Assembly (NCBI RefSeq): GCF_024763615.1
Contig: NC_077222.1
Coordinates: forward strand, 12,214,001-12,278,000
Origin: Phlebotomus papatasi
Lineage: Eukaryota > Arthropoda > Insecta > Diptera > Psychodidae
Direction of reading: 5' to 3'
Length of the DNA: 64,000 bases
Part shown: positions 45,661-57,734 of the stretch, one piece after another
Numbering within the stretch: position 1 is the first letter of the stretch
How the letters are laid out: every line of letters starts with the position of its first letter
The notes under the pieces: model-generated
What the model was told of the DNA's origin: nothing
What the model saw: only the letters and a program-made list of their open reading frames with translations
Database searches by the model: none
Program-made: the position numbers and the translations under genes

Positions 45661-47496
45661 AAAGGGACAGATAATCCTAACCGGCTTATGTAGGTGAGAT
45701 TCTTAACGTGAGCTAACTCGGAGTGCATGCAAATTCGATTTAGAGCTGAAGTTGGGAGACGCCATTCAGTTATCTTGAATCAAATTCGTGAAATTATACA
45801 AATTTTGTATTTAAACCAAAATATCAAGGATTTGGATGAACTGACAGAAAAGTGATATATGGGTGAAATGTAGACCAGAATGTTCTCTATAATTTTCCCA
45901 TAGAACATGATCACATCGATTACTCAGAAGCCAAGATAAGCGAGGTTTTTTGTTTCTTAACTCGTTTTTTCATCCAGAGTTCCCCAAGTAGTCATTTGTT
46001 GAGCTTCAACTATTTCAAAGAATTGTTGTATTTTGTGGGACTTTCCATTTAAAACCCTATTTTAGGTGTCTTGGTGGAGTAGAGGCAGTCAAATTGGCAT
46101 CTGAGTGATTTCAAAGCGTTATTATGGAAAAAATCATTTTTTTCACACTTAAACGGCAAAATCGGAGTGATAGCGTAGTCTGAGCGGAAAATGATGTATG
46201 GACGAAATGTAGAGACAAATGTGTTCTACAATTGTGTCGAAGTAATCATCAAAATCGGTTTAGCGACAGTCGAGATAATTGAGGTTATGTGATATTGAAA
46301 TTGGTTTTTCGACTGTGGCGCCCCTGGTGTTGGTCCCACGAAGTTCAAATATTCTAGAAAGTTGTAGCATTTGGTGAGATCTTTCGTTTAAGCCCTCACT
46401 CATCAAAATCGGTCACATAGAACCGGAGATATGATTTTTTGAATTTTGTGAACTTTGACCCCTCATATCTCCGGTTCTGTTTTAACCACAGCGCGCATAC
46501 ACACCATTTTGGAAACGTCCTAGACTGGACTACAACATACTAAAATTTCATTAACTTGCACAATGCCGTTTTTGAGAAAAGTGACTTTGAATTTCGATGA
46601 ATTTTGACGCTATCACAGCGCCACCTGTGGTGACTTTTTGAACTTCCATCTGAAAGTGCTCATCGAGACGAAACCAAAAAGGTAAAATTTAGGTCGCTAT
46701 GTTAATTAGAACCGGAGATAGAGGCCGGTCAATGTTCGAACTTTGACCCCTTATAGCTCGGGTCAGGGGTTATGGATCGACTTAAGGTTTTTTTTGTTTG
46801 ATAGGTATAATCAACGGCTACAACATACTAAATTTTCAGCCCGATGCACAATGGAATTTTTGAGTTATTTAACTTTTAAGATTTAAAAATTTTCTTTTTA
46901 AAAAAAGCGCCCCTAGCGGTGGTTTTATGAACTTGCGATGTTAGAAGGGGAAGTGGCATTTCACGAGAGCTTTCCAAAAAGCCCTCACTTTTTAAATTCT
47001 GACAATTAGAACCGGAGTAATGGCCATTTTAAGAAATTTTTTTTGGACCCTTATAGCTCGGGTCAGGGGGGTCGGGGGACCTTAAGTTTGGTATTGATGG
47101 AAAGCTCTAAGGCCCAGCTATAACATACTAAAATTTGAGTCCGCTGAATGCCATAGGGGCGGAGCTATTGAGAAAACAAAAAAAGGGGGGTCTCCAAAAT
47201 GGCGGAAGGAGGGGTGGGGGGTGGGGGGTCTATGCACCAAGTTGCAATTTTCACCCGATATATAACCTTTGCCGAAAACCGCAAGTCGATATCTTTTTTA
47301 GTTTAGGAGCTATTAAGCTCCAAAGAGCGGCCGGCCGGCCGGCCGGCCGGCCGGCCGGGAACGTAACTTAGCCACATATATATTCGGAATCAGGAAGTGG
47401 CGAAACACATTTTGGGCAAATTTGAGGTCGATCGGACGACATGAAATTTTGTTAGGATTATAGTAGGTGAGATTTTGTTAAGAATCTCACCTAATA
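45661..47496 (-). mobile_element. GGCC element, copy 3 (1836 bp)
   Basis: The full element lies in reverse orientation. Its ends are AAAGGGACAGATAATCCTAAC at 45661 and CTAATA at 47496, the reverse complement of the TATTAGG start. The (GGCC)n tract at 47329-47359 is among the longest in the window. Modules and terminal blocks are as in copy 1. Confidence 0.8.
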
Positions 47497-48092
47497 CATA
47501 TTTTTATATTTATTAAAAATTCAGTGCATTTTAGACGTCAAGTAAATAGTAAATAGTTCCAGAGTTCTTGATCAACCGAGATGGTTCTAATCCATATGGT
47601 GCATCGGGAGCTAAATATTTATATGATTCTGGAATGGAATGTAGGTATCCTAACCATTAGAATTCCACACATCAATTAATACAATACAAACTGAAACCGT
47701 TGCGTTGGGATGATTATGGTTGTAAAAATGATTAAAACAAGCTTAGGTAAACCCATAGCAATTGTTTCGGACTCATAACTTATGCTTCATATGCACAAAA
47801 ATGTGATTTTCCACAGTAGACTCTTTAAAAAGGATAGGAATAGGCTCCAAGAAATAAGATCCTACTGAAATGAGATATGGGTCATATAGTGTTTTTTCTA
47901 TTCAAGCGTTCAGAACGGCAAAGTTGACGTATTGACTAGAGGTATCCTTAAGGGATTTTATGATGGGAATTTCCTTAAAAATAAAAATAAGGACAAGGTA
48001 GCTATCCAATGGCATGTTGGTCAGCAAAAGACAGATAGTCAAGGCTGTAGACAGACTACATGGTTCGTGGTCTCTTGGCGGAAAGAAGTAAG
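47497..48092. other. No gene seen
   Basis: AT-rich spacer between copy 3 and the pogo-like element; its short frames are unrecognisable. Confidence 0.4.
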
Positions 48093-48598
48093 TAGGGTAA
48101 ATTGGTACAAGTTGGACAATGGCAAAAGTTGGAAAATTTCGCTGGTACAATTTGGACAAGCAATTTTTTCTTGATAAATACAGTACTAAATTTTAATTTG
48201 TATATTTTTCTATGTTATAGTTTAATTATTTGGTTCCTTGTGCTGCAAATAAAGTGAAAATCCATTCATATGAATAAGATTTAACGTATAAAATTCTCAC
48301 CTCAATTGACAGTGTAACTTTTCACCGTCGAAAAAATACATCGATCGGCCATTTTTTCCTAATAAAAACACAAGAAGAGTGACTTTGGTTTTTCAGTTCT
48401 GTTGACATTTCTCAATATTTCTGGCAAATTTTAGTGGAATAAAGTGTTTAATCTCGATAGTTAACGGTACGTAATGGTTTTATTTGATATAATTACTAAC
48501 TGTATGAAGAAAAAGTGCTTATTTGAAGCGTGAGCAAAAGTGACAAGTTGGACATCCGGAGATACGATTGTATTGCAGGGGTTTTCTTTTTATTTCAG

Positions 48599-49198
48599 AT
48601 GGGTAAAAAGGCAAATAAATTGAAAAAGTACAAATCCTATACTCAAGACCAAGTGAACAAAGCACTGGAAGCTTTTCGTCAAGGAAAGTCACTAAGTCAG
48701 GTGTCAGTATTATTTGGGGTGCCAAGAACAACACTTTTTAATAAGTTGACCGGGAAACGTCCGGAAGAATGCTCTGGGGGAAGGCCTCCTACGCTGCCAA
48801 AAGATATAGAAGATGACCTCGTTGAATGGATTTTAGGATGCAGTGACAAGTGGCATCCTGTAACAAAAGATCAAGTCCTCAACACTGTGCAAATTATTTG
48901 TAAGAAGTTCAAGATTGTCAACGAGTTCACCGATGGAAGGCCAGGATACTCTTGGTTAAAGAGCTTTTTGAACAGATACCCAGAATTGAGACTTCGTACA
49001 CCAGAAGCATACACAACCCAAAGAGCTGGTATTACCACTGAGGACATCACTGAGTGGTTTGAGAAAACTCATGAATATTTAAAATGCAAAGATCTTCTGG
49101 AACTTCCTCCTGATCGCGTCTTTAATCTAGACGAAACGGGTGTAATGCTTTCGCCCAAAGGTGGACAGGTATCTATTATTATTCTATGGAGTTTTTAA
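48599..49198 (+). pseudogene. Pogo/Tigger-like transposase, N-terminal DNA-binding part
   Basis: I choose ATG at 48599, reading MGKKANKLKK, because a splice-acceptor-like TTTTATTTCAG ends exactly before it and the 45087 relic starts the same way. Residues about 12-55 form a Psq-type helix-turn-helix (YTQDQVNKALEAFRQGKS, VPRTTLFNKLTGK). Residues about 62-150 resemble the CENP-B-type DNA-binding domain (PGYSWLKSFLNRYPELRLR). FNLDETGV near residue 180 is the first part of the DDE catalytic domain, with its first aspartate. After GGQ the frame runs into non-homologous VSIIILWSF and stops. The remaining catalytic residues are absent, so no transposition activity is expected; the DNA-binding domains could still be made. 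Confidence 0.75.
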
Positions 49199-49241
49199 AT
49201 TCATGTTTGAAGTTCTTTGTGACAATTCGTATGATTAAAGA

Positions 49242-49367
49242 AAACTAAAAGAAGAGGCTATGCAAGAAAAAAAAAGAATTAGACTTCAGAAACAGGAAGA
49301 AAGGCTCAAAATAAAAGAAGAAAAGGAGCAAAGCAAGAAAATTAAAATATCCAAGAAAAAGATTTAA
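49242..49367 (+). pseudogene. Lysine/glutamate-rich C-terminal tail of the same transposase
   Basis: An open stretch reads KLKEEAMQEKKRIRLQKQEE and ends in ISKKKI and TAA. Such basic tails end many pogo/Tigger transposases. It is out of frame with the N-terminal part. A GT-starting segment at 49170 after GGACAG could be an intron or a deletion scar. About 250 residues of catalytic domain are missing between the two parts. Confidence 0.6.
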
Positions 49368-49751
49368 TAAATAATATATATCTGAGCCTTAATGTTTTTT
49401 TACTTTTTAATTATACACTTTACCCTATAGTGGTATAATTGATTCAGTTTGTATGGCATTCAGTAAAAAATATTGAAACTTGCACAACCTTCCCCTACGC
49501 ATTGTCCAAATTCCCACGTCCAACTTGTACCCACCCTGTCCAAATTATATTGTTTTGCACTCACGTATTTTTCTTGTATTTAAGAACCTTTCAAACTGTT
49601 TTTCAAGAATTTCCATGAAACGGTAATATTCTAGAAGAATCAAGGAGAAAATTTATGTATGTCATCAGGGAAAAATGTATTTATAATGTCTTTAATCTTG
49701 TATCAAAGTTCGAGCCTCAGGAAATTGTTCCAATTTATGCAACTTACCCTA

Positions 49752-51461
49752 TCTGCTGGAACAGGACAGGATTGCTGTGAAGAATATCGTGGGTATTCTT
49801 AGTCACTTTCCAAATCTTGTTTATACTGAATTTAACAACAACAGCAGTTTGTAGAGGCCACTGTGTGTCTTTAAAAACCATGAAGAACTTCCTTCCTGTG
49901 GGATGTGGGAGTGTCCGCTACTGGGAATCTGTACCGATAAACGTCTCTTATAAAGCAATAAAGAATTATGTGTTCTCAAAGAAAATTCTTTTGTTTATTC
50001 AAAAGACGAACTGAACCAACTGGTTTTAAACCCAAGAAATGAAACACAGGAGATTCGAAGCCTAGGTACCAATCCGATCAGTAATGAAAATTGTAACATA
50101 AAAAATCATTTGAAAACAAATTTAATAAGAAAATTAATTTTTAACAATATAAAATACTTCCCTAATAAATCAGAGTATATAAATAATTTCAAGTGCTGGC
50201 AATTATAAAATACATTTGCGATCAGTATTAGTTTCCACTCTTGTTTCAAGTATTTAGATTTCAGAATGGCATTAATCAATAGGCTATAGCAATATCCGTA
50301 CAATTTGGGAAATTAATATTTTCAATTGGATGGAAAATATCCCTCTGCACAAACAAATGTTTAATTCATATGAATAAAACTGTTTAAAAACTCACGATTA
50401 AAGCGTAATAAAGTTTCTCGCTTTTAATTAAAATAATCCAACTTTATTCAATTGCAAACTTTCATTTTGATTAATGACAAATGAGTGTGTCACAAGTGCA
50501 CAATTCCGCATGCAATGCAACCAATAATGTAACCCATAGCAGACAGATGTGAAAGCCAGTGTATTACCTGAGAGGTGTGTCAGTTGTCCCCTGGATGACT
50601 CAAATGGTGAGGCCTCTGTTGGAGAACAAAACCGACTCACAAGTTAGTTTGAATAAAAGTCGATAAATTATCAATTGTGTTGTGGAAACAAACAAATTAC
50701 GCTTTTGCTGAATGGCCACTTCAAATGTTGCATGGAGGTGCTTGAAGGTGATGCGAAAGAAAGAATAGAGTACAATAATAAAAAAAAGAGGTCTAGAGCA
50801 AAATCTAATTAAACTTAATGTATGAAAATATTCCAAGGTACTTGGGAATTTATTTTAATTCCACACTTTTTTTTCCAACTTGATGTTAATGCTAAAAGAG
50901 CACTTTGGGTGTGTAATGTGGAGGGATTAAAAAGTCAATGATAGCATTAGAAATTACTCAATTAAGTAGCGCACGGGAGAAATTTAAATGCATTTAATAA
51001 ACCAAACTGAGCAGGAAAATATCATGTTGAACCCTTAGTCCCATCACACCCACACTCAAGCTCAAAGCTCTGCTAAAACACTGAGAGGAAAAGGTCAATA
51101 TTATCGCTAGTGGAAAACAAAAGTTTTCTAATACATTGTTAAATATTAAAACCTAAAACAAACTTTAAAATTCAGCTATTCGTCTATCTATCGTATATGT
51201 ATGAATTAAAATTTAAATATTTTAACCACAAATCAATTTAATCATCGGGAAAGGCATATACGATAAACCCCTTTTGCTCTGATAGTGTCTCATTGTAGTA
51301 TATTGCACGTAAAAAATAATTATGGAAAAAACTGAGCCATTATAATGGTTTAGTAAACAATTTGCTATATATCACGCACTCATATCAATCCCTAAAAATG
51401 CTTTATCAAAATTGGTCGCCGGAAGCCAATTACGGGTAAGTATAATCTTTGACGATCAGTT
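49752..51461. other. No gene seen
   Basis: AT-rich, single-copy-looking DNA; the frames at 49817-50014 and 50428-50836 are unrecognisable. Confidence 0.4.
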
Positions 51462-51923
51462 GGGGAATTCTGTACTCATAACAGTATGACAATGTCATAT
51501 GACAAATTTTGAACATTTATTAGTGTGCTAAATTCGTATTGAAAACCAGATTCGTATAAGTTACTGAGAGGTTCATAGAGTTCCTTACAATGGTTATTCG
51601 ATGCTTACTGGCTTTTAACGTTATCCTGTAGGGGAATTCTGTAAAGATATGACAAAGTCATATGACAAATTTTCATGATAAATTCGAGAACAGGGCAATA
51701 TTAAAGATTAGTGAGTACCGAATGGTCATTGCAAAGAGATGTATGAAGCTCTCAATAATTCATCATGAATCTGATATTCAATTAATTTTTCCGAATTTTC
51801 CGTATAAAAATTTTAAAATTTGTCATATGACATTCTCATACTGTTACAGAATTCCCCTACATGCTCCTGAATTTACTACAAAATTTTGTCATATGATATT
51901 GTCATATTGTTACAGAATCCCCC
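51462..51923. mobile_element. Outer MITE, GGGGAATTCTGTA ends, interrupted by its own relative
   Basis: The left end GGGGAATTCTGTACTCAT (51462) and the right end inverse of GTTACAGAATCCCCC (51923) pair, followed by TA on the right. Inside each end lies CATATGACAAATTTT or its inverse. The element at 51631-51857 of the same family sits inside. Confidence 0.65.
51631..51857. mobile_element. Inner 227-bp MITE of the same family
   Basis: The ends GGGGAATTCTGTAAAGATAT and the inverse of CATACTGTTACAGAATTCCCC match. TA flanks it at 51629-51630 and 51858-51859. The subterminal GTCATATGAC palindrome is shared with the outer copy. Confidence 0.75.
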
Positions 51924-52365
51924 TACACGACATTTATTTGAGAAATAGTGTCACATGGTATTGCTCCCAAATCACGAACACTAAATAAAATAAAGTTAAT
52001 ACAAGAACTAAACGAGGAGTAGCATAACCTAGTATCTATATTAAGAAAAATAGAGGATAAAATTAACTGTTTTCATAATTTTTTAAATTTTAAAGCATAA
52101 CAACACTTTTTTCATGTTAATTTTAAAACTTGTTAAGGGTATAATTAGCATTACCAGAGTGAAAAGGTTAAACATGGTTTTTGGTCTGGTTTTAGTCCGC
52201 TTAGGCTTCATTTGACCGTTAATGTACAGTACTGTTTTCCTTAGATTTTTATGTAAAGGTAAGGAGAGACGCTACTTGTGCAATTAATAATCCCAATACC
52301 TGATGAACGAAAAAGCATTCTCGAAATGTCGTTGAGTTTGGAAAGGAATAATCTAAACTAAACCC
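51924..52365. other. No gene seen
   Basis: AT-rich DNA; nothing recognised. Confidence 0.4.
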
Positions 52366-52849
52366 GTGCCCGCCAAAATCCAGAAAAGTCAAAATCCCGA
52401 AGCAAGGTTCCGAATAATCAAAATCCTGAAAGGGACGGAATTATAGATAAGATAATGTGTAAAATAATTTTCCGAAACACAGAAAATTTCGCTTTGCCTC
52501 CTACAAGCGCGGGAGCAAACGTTAGAGTAGCTGTGGTACTTTTTACAAATTTAAGATTGTGGGTCCAAAATAATCTTCCAGCATCGACTACGAAACCAAG
52601 AGGTAGACCACCTTAAATGTGGTACGAGTTCTGGATATCAGAATCATAACTACGGCTGATGCTCAGTACCATGCCCCATATGCCCCCTTCAAATACTCCA
52701 TCGACGGCAAGCAATCCGTAGGCCAACTGTGGAAAAAACAGGCATTTGCCTAATTAAAGTAAAAGAAAAGAAGGAGATTTTGGCTTTCGTGATTTTTGCA
52801 TTACATATTTTGGCATTACAGGTTTTGGCTTTCGGGGTTTTGACCGAGA
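52366..52849. repeat. Third copy of the CAAAATCCCG foldback element, with a larger core
   Basis: The left arm is CGCCAAAATCCAGAAAAG, then GTCAAAATCCCGAAG and related words. The right arm is GGTTTTGGCTTTCGGGG and relatives, ending GTTTTGACC. The core keeps AAAATTTCGCTTTGCC and CAAGCGCGGGAGCAA but contains about 190 bp (52570-52770) absent from the 13555 copy. Confidence 0.6.
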
Positions 52850-54327
52850 CTCAATCTAAACCAGGTCAAAGACCATGTTCTAACTTTCGTTAACTTTAAA
52901 TTGACTAAACCGTTTCCATTAACCCTTTAAGGATAATTGGGTCACCGGTGTCCCTAAAACAAAAACTTTCATTTACTTTAGGAAGTTATCATGTCTTCTA
53001 AATAGTCAGAAAAAATAGTTTTGTTTTTGGGAAACCGGTGCTCCACTTCTCCTCAAAGGGTTATTAGAATTATTTTAATATATTCGAATTTGCCTCACGA
53101 TATGAGCCATACATATAACTCGAATTCGAATTGTCGATGAAACTTAAGATACGTCTAATCCGGACTCAAAAAATTAATTGGTGATAGTCATAGAATTCAA
53201 AAAAATCTTTCATTTTAGCTTTCTACAGTACGGTCAAAAAGACCAAAAATTATATTTTCAAAAACAGACTCTAATTAGTGAGACTCAACGGGTTAGAACG
53301 TTATTGGAAAATATAGAAACCGGTTCTTCTATGAGTCTTGCAACGGTCATATTTTGAAATTGATTTGGAATCGACTTTAGTCATTTTAAATCTTTCTTGA
53401 GCTTGTGAGTTTCTTATATGTTTCCTTTATTAATTTTTAATTTTATTTTCTTTCCTTCTCGTCTGCTCTCACATCAGTAGTATTGAACTAAATCGGATTC
53501 ACTGAGGAAGACCCATACAGGGGATCAAAAGTTCTGAATAAAATTGAGTTTGTTTGATTTGAGAAGAGAAGACAGTTCTGTGATAAGCACAGGAAAATCC
53601 AAACATATCAGTAGTATACTTGAGTAAGTCATAGCATAATTAATTTTGAAAGACAGTTTAATTTAGTTATTAAAATTAATTATTTATGCTCAATTGACAT
53701 ACATAGTTGCTTTTATAAATTAGTATTATTTCGTGCTAAAATATTAGGAGAGTCGTGAATTTATTATAAGTAAGACTATGGCGTTGATACCTGTGATAAA
53801 TATTAGCACGTCGAGCTTAAACAAAACACACGAAATAATATAATAATAAAATGTAGGTTTATTATTACGTCGTAATGTTATGAAGCAAGCCAATGATTTA
53901 TACTCTGGGATATCTGTAAATCACAGGTAAAGAGTATCACTTAATGCTTACATGAACCACCTATGTGACTGCTTTAATGGAGTTTGTAAGTAGTTCGTTT
54001 TATTTAAAAACGAGATAAAAAAATCAAATAAAAGTCAATAAATAATTACAAGTTAGAGTGTATTTCTTTTACTTCATGATAGTTATAAACAACTTCAATT
54101 TTAATATTTAAAGTTTGCAAGCAATGTGAAAACCTAAAATCTTAGTTTTATTTTGTATTGACTCAGGTGTTATTTTAAACCACCAAATGGGTATTTTCAA
54201 GGCTAGGTATTACACTTGCGTGTGTTAGAGTAACACATGAATTTCAAAATTGAGTATTAGGATGGCACATTTGAGTGAAATGTCAAGTAATTTGGAGAGT
54301 AAATGCTCAAAGCATGTCTCGTAAGGG
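52850..54327. other. No gene seen; one hairpin word
   Basis: AT-rich DNA. At 53498-53543 on the plus strand there is TTCACTGAGGAA, then GACCC-ATACA-GGGGATC, then AAAAGTTCTG, a diverged copy of the dispersed hairpin word, followed by AAATTGAGTTTGTTTG. Nothing else was recognised. Confidence 0.45.
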
Positions 54328-56157
54328 TATTAGGTGAGATTCTTAACAATCTCACCTACTATAATCCTAACAAAATTTCATGTCGTCCGATCGACCTCAA
54401 ATTTGGCCAAAATGTGTTTCAGCACTTCCTGATCACGAATATATATGTGGCTAATTTACGTTCCCGGCCGGCCGGCCGGCCGGCCGGCCGCTCTTTGGAG
54501 CTTAATAGCTCCTAAACTAAAAAAGATATCGACTTGCGGTTTTCGGCAAAGGTTATATATCGGGTGAAAATTGCAACTTGGTGCATAGACCCCCCACCCC
54601 CCACCCCTCCTTCCGCCATTTTGAAGACCCCCCTTTTTTTGTTTTCTCAATAGCTCCGCCCCTATGGCATTCAGCGGACTCAAATTTTAGTATGTTATAG
54701 CTGGGCCTTAGAGCTTTCCATCAATACCATACTTAAGGTCCCCCGACCCCCCTGACCCGAGCTATAAGGGTCCAAAAAAAATTTCTTAAAATGGCCATAA
54801 CTCCGGTTCTAATTGTCAGAATTTAAAAAGTGAGGGCTTTTTGGAAAGCTCTCGTGAAATGCGACTTCTCCTTCTAACATCGCAAGTTCATAAAACCACC
54901 GCTAGGGGCGCTTTTTTTAAAAAGAAAATTTTTAAATCTTAAAAGTTAAATAACTCAAAAATTCCATTGTGCATCGGGCTGAAATTTTAGTATGTTGTAG
55001 CCGTTGATTATACCTATCAAACAAAAAAAACCTTAAGTCGATCTATAACCCCTGACCCGAGCTATAAGGGGTCAAAGTTCGAACATTGACCGGCCTCTAT
55101 CTCCGGTTCTAATTAACATAGCGACCTAAATTTTACCTTTTTGGTTTCGTCTCGATGAGCACTTTCAGATGGAAGTTCAAAAAGTCACCACAGGTGGCGC
55201 TGTGATAGCGTCAAAATTCATCGAAATTCAAAGTCACTTTTCTCAAAAACGGCATTGTGCAAGTTAATGAAATTTTAGTATGTTGTAGTCCAGTCTAGGA
55301 CGTTTCCAAAATGGTGCGTATGCGCGCTGTGGTTAAAACAGAACCGGAGATATGAGGGGTCAAAGTTCACGAAATTCAAAAAATCATATCTCCGGTTCTA
55401 TGTGACCGATTTTGATGAATGAGGGCTTAAACGAAAGATCTCACCAAATGCTACAACTTTCTAGAATATTTGAACTTCGTGGGACCAACACCAGGGGCGC
55501 CACAGTCGAAAAACCAATTTCAATATCACATAACCTCAATTATCTCGACTGTCGCTGAACCGATTTTGATGATTACTTCGACATAATTGTAGAGCACATT
55601 TGTCTCTACATTTCGTCCATACATTATTTTCCACTCAGACTACGCTATCACTCCGATTTTGTCATTTAAGTGTGAAAAAATTGATTTTTCCCATAATAAC
55701 GCTTTGAAAACACACAGATGCCAATTTGACTGCCTCTACTCCACCAAGACACTTAAAATAGGGGTTTAAATGGAAAGTCCCGCAAAATACAACAATTCTT
55801 TGATATAGTTGAAGTTCAACAAATGAACACTTGGGGCACTCTGGATGAAAAAACGAGTTAAGAAACAAAAAACCTCGCTTATCTTGGCTTCTGAGTAATC
55901 GATGAGTTCAAGTTCTACGGCAAAATTATAGAGAACATGCTGGTCTACATTTCACCCATATAACACTTTTCTGTCAGTTCATCCAAATCTTTGACATTTT
56001 GGTTCAAATACAAAACTTGTATAATTTCACGAATTTGATTCAAGATAACTGAATGGCGTCTCCCTACTTCAGCATCAAATCGAATTTGCATGCACTCCGA
56101 GTTAGCTCACGTTAAGAATCTCACCTACATAAGCCGGTTAGGATTATCTGTCCCTTT
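54328..56157 (+). mobile_element. GGCC element, copy 4 (1830 bp)
   Basis: Full-length and uninterrupted, the best copy for describing the family. TTTTAGTATGTTRTAG occurs at 54685, 54985 and 55273. TCCGGTTCTA occurs at about 54802, 55102 and 55391. The GGGGCGC-type word occurs at 54905, 55194 and 55494. These mark three modules of about 290-300 bp; a fourth, weaker one follows. The (GGCC)n tract is at 54464-54490. Confidence 0.8.
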
Positions 56158-57215
56158 TTCTCAGTGAAGGTAAGAGAGCTTTCAGGGGGGTTGAAATTCG
56201 TGCCAGCGCGAAGTTGATGATAAAAATGAAGTCGGAAACTCTTTATAAATGTTTAAATAGTTTCCTCCCAATGAATTTTTTTATGACGCTGTATTTTTCA
56301 GTCCGTCGCTCCTTACGTGCGATCCTCACATTGGGGATAGCCCGAAAAAAAGGGGCGGATGGGGTCACACCAGGTGAAAATGGACGATGTGGTGTGCTGG
56401 AAGAGGCATACAAGATGATGAAGGTGGTGGACGTTGCATGCTAGTAAATCGCCCTTCATGCAAAAGGTACATAAACACTATCAGCATAATTCAACAGCAA
56501 ACAATTCCTTCGCAACACTTTTTGCACCCTGCACCCGTGGGGCAAACACGGGGTGAGCTTCCATAAATGAAGTTTAACTTGAGCAAATGCACCCCTAAAC
56601 TACCCTAACTCCAGGTATATGCCCGAATTTCATTCCACATGCCCCATCTTACCACCCCTCAGATCAAAATGTATGCAACACTCCGCCTGAAGAGGGTGTG
56701 GACAAAAAATGTCCTGGAAAAGTTATGGGGCTTTTGCAGAAATCGAGGAAATTTTTATTAATCCTTGGGTAGTTATTTCGCGTCGAAGCACTTTACGAGC
56801 TTTTGGCATGAATTTCAGGATTAATTTTCCACAGAATATACATAAATCAGAAGGTACATTTGAATACAATCAGTAAGGGTCTATTGATTCACTGGTTGAA
56901 TGGAATTCCTGGAAGAATAAGGACTCTGAGTATTTTGACTCATTCACAATTTATATTAATTTCAGTGGAATTTTCCTATTAAAAGCATTTAATTCTAAAT
57001 GACCTGTTCAGAAGGATGAAAAACCTTTCATAGAGCATTCTGGGAAAACAATTTCCCATTTACAAAATTCAAAAAAGGAAAAAATTAGCAGTTGCCGCGT
57101 TGGTATTTAATTTATCAAATGGAAAAAATGAAGTGGAAAATATCCATCATATCGCACATATTTACAAAATATTTTTAATTAATTAATCAGTGTTTTTTAT
57201 TTAAAATATTTCGCA
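56158..57215. other. No gene seen
   Basis: Slightly GC-richer to 56700, AT-rich afterwards. The frame at 56214-56444 is not recognisable. The BEL/Pao element begins at 57216. Confidence 0.4.
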
Positions 57216-57734
57216 TGTTCAAAATTCAAATAGAAACATTTGAATGGTTTTGGTTGAGCGCAAAGAGTTGCTTGCTCTGAGAGAAGAAAGGGAGCACTGC
57301 TGCTGATTTCGCTCCTCTTCCTTCTCCCTCCCTTTTTTTTTCATTCTTCAAAACTCTCTCCGATTTCTGCAAAACACGTTAAGTGCGCAAAAGATAAATA
57401 AATCCCATAAAATATAAAGCAAAGTGTTTTTTGATTAAAGTGTGGGATTGTCTGGTGACGCGAGTGAAGTGTCTGCTTGTCTAGTGAAGAATCTTGGCTG
57501 GTGCAGTCCTGGGAAATTTTTTCTGGCCCTTCTCCCCGAATAACCTCATTTTCTTCATCTCCCGGACAGGTAACATATTACTGACTGGGCAGGGCATTCT
57601 AGGGAAGGCACAGGATTTCTAATCCCTCTATTTATTTGCACCAGGTAACTTACTACTGACTGGGCAGGGCATTCTAGGGAAGGCACAGGATTTCTAATCC
57701 CTCTATTTATTTGCACCAGGTAATTTTACCCACA
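57216..57734 (+). repeat. 5' LTR, about 519 bp
   Basis: It begins TGTTCAAAATTC and is taken to end TTTTACCCACA, six bases before the primer site. The 3' copy confirms it to 57649, where the window ends. A TATAAA at 57413-57418 could be the promoter and AATAAA near 57396 a polyadenylation signal; both are short words and unproven. The 3' part contains two 75-bp repeats and a degenerate primer-site-like text at 57524. Confidence 0.85.
57413..57418 (+). promoter_or_regulatory. TATA-like box in the LTR
   Basis: TATAAA lies 197 bases into the LTR in an AT-rich patch, followed by GC-richer sequence with TGGTGACGCGAGTG. The position fits an LTR core promoter. No transcript evidence is available. 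Confidence 0.35.

Larger units (their letters stand above)
48095..49749 (+). mobile_element. 1.66-kb pogo-like transposon, internally deleted
   Basis: The left end GGGTAAATTGGTACAAGTTGG and the right end, inverse of CAATTTATGCAACTTACCC, are flanked by TA (48093-48094 and 49750-49751). This fits Tc1/mariner-pogo. Subterminal TTGGACAA words repeat on both sides. It holds the start and the lysine-rich end of a transposase, but not the catalytic core. Confidence 0.8.

Noticed and set aside
45661..47496. GGCC element as a canonical Helitron
   Set aside because: No CTRR terminus and no consistent A/T insertion junction in the four copies. The class is left open.
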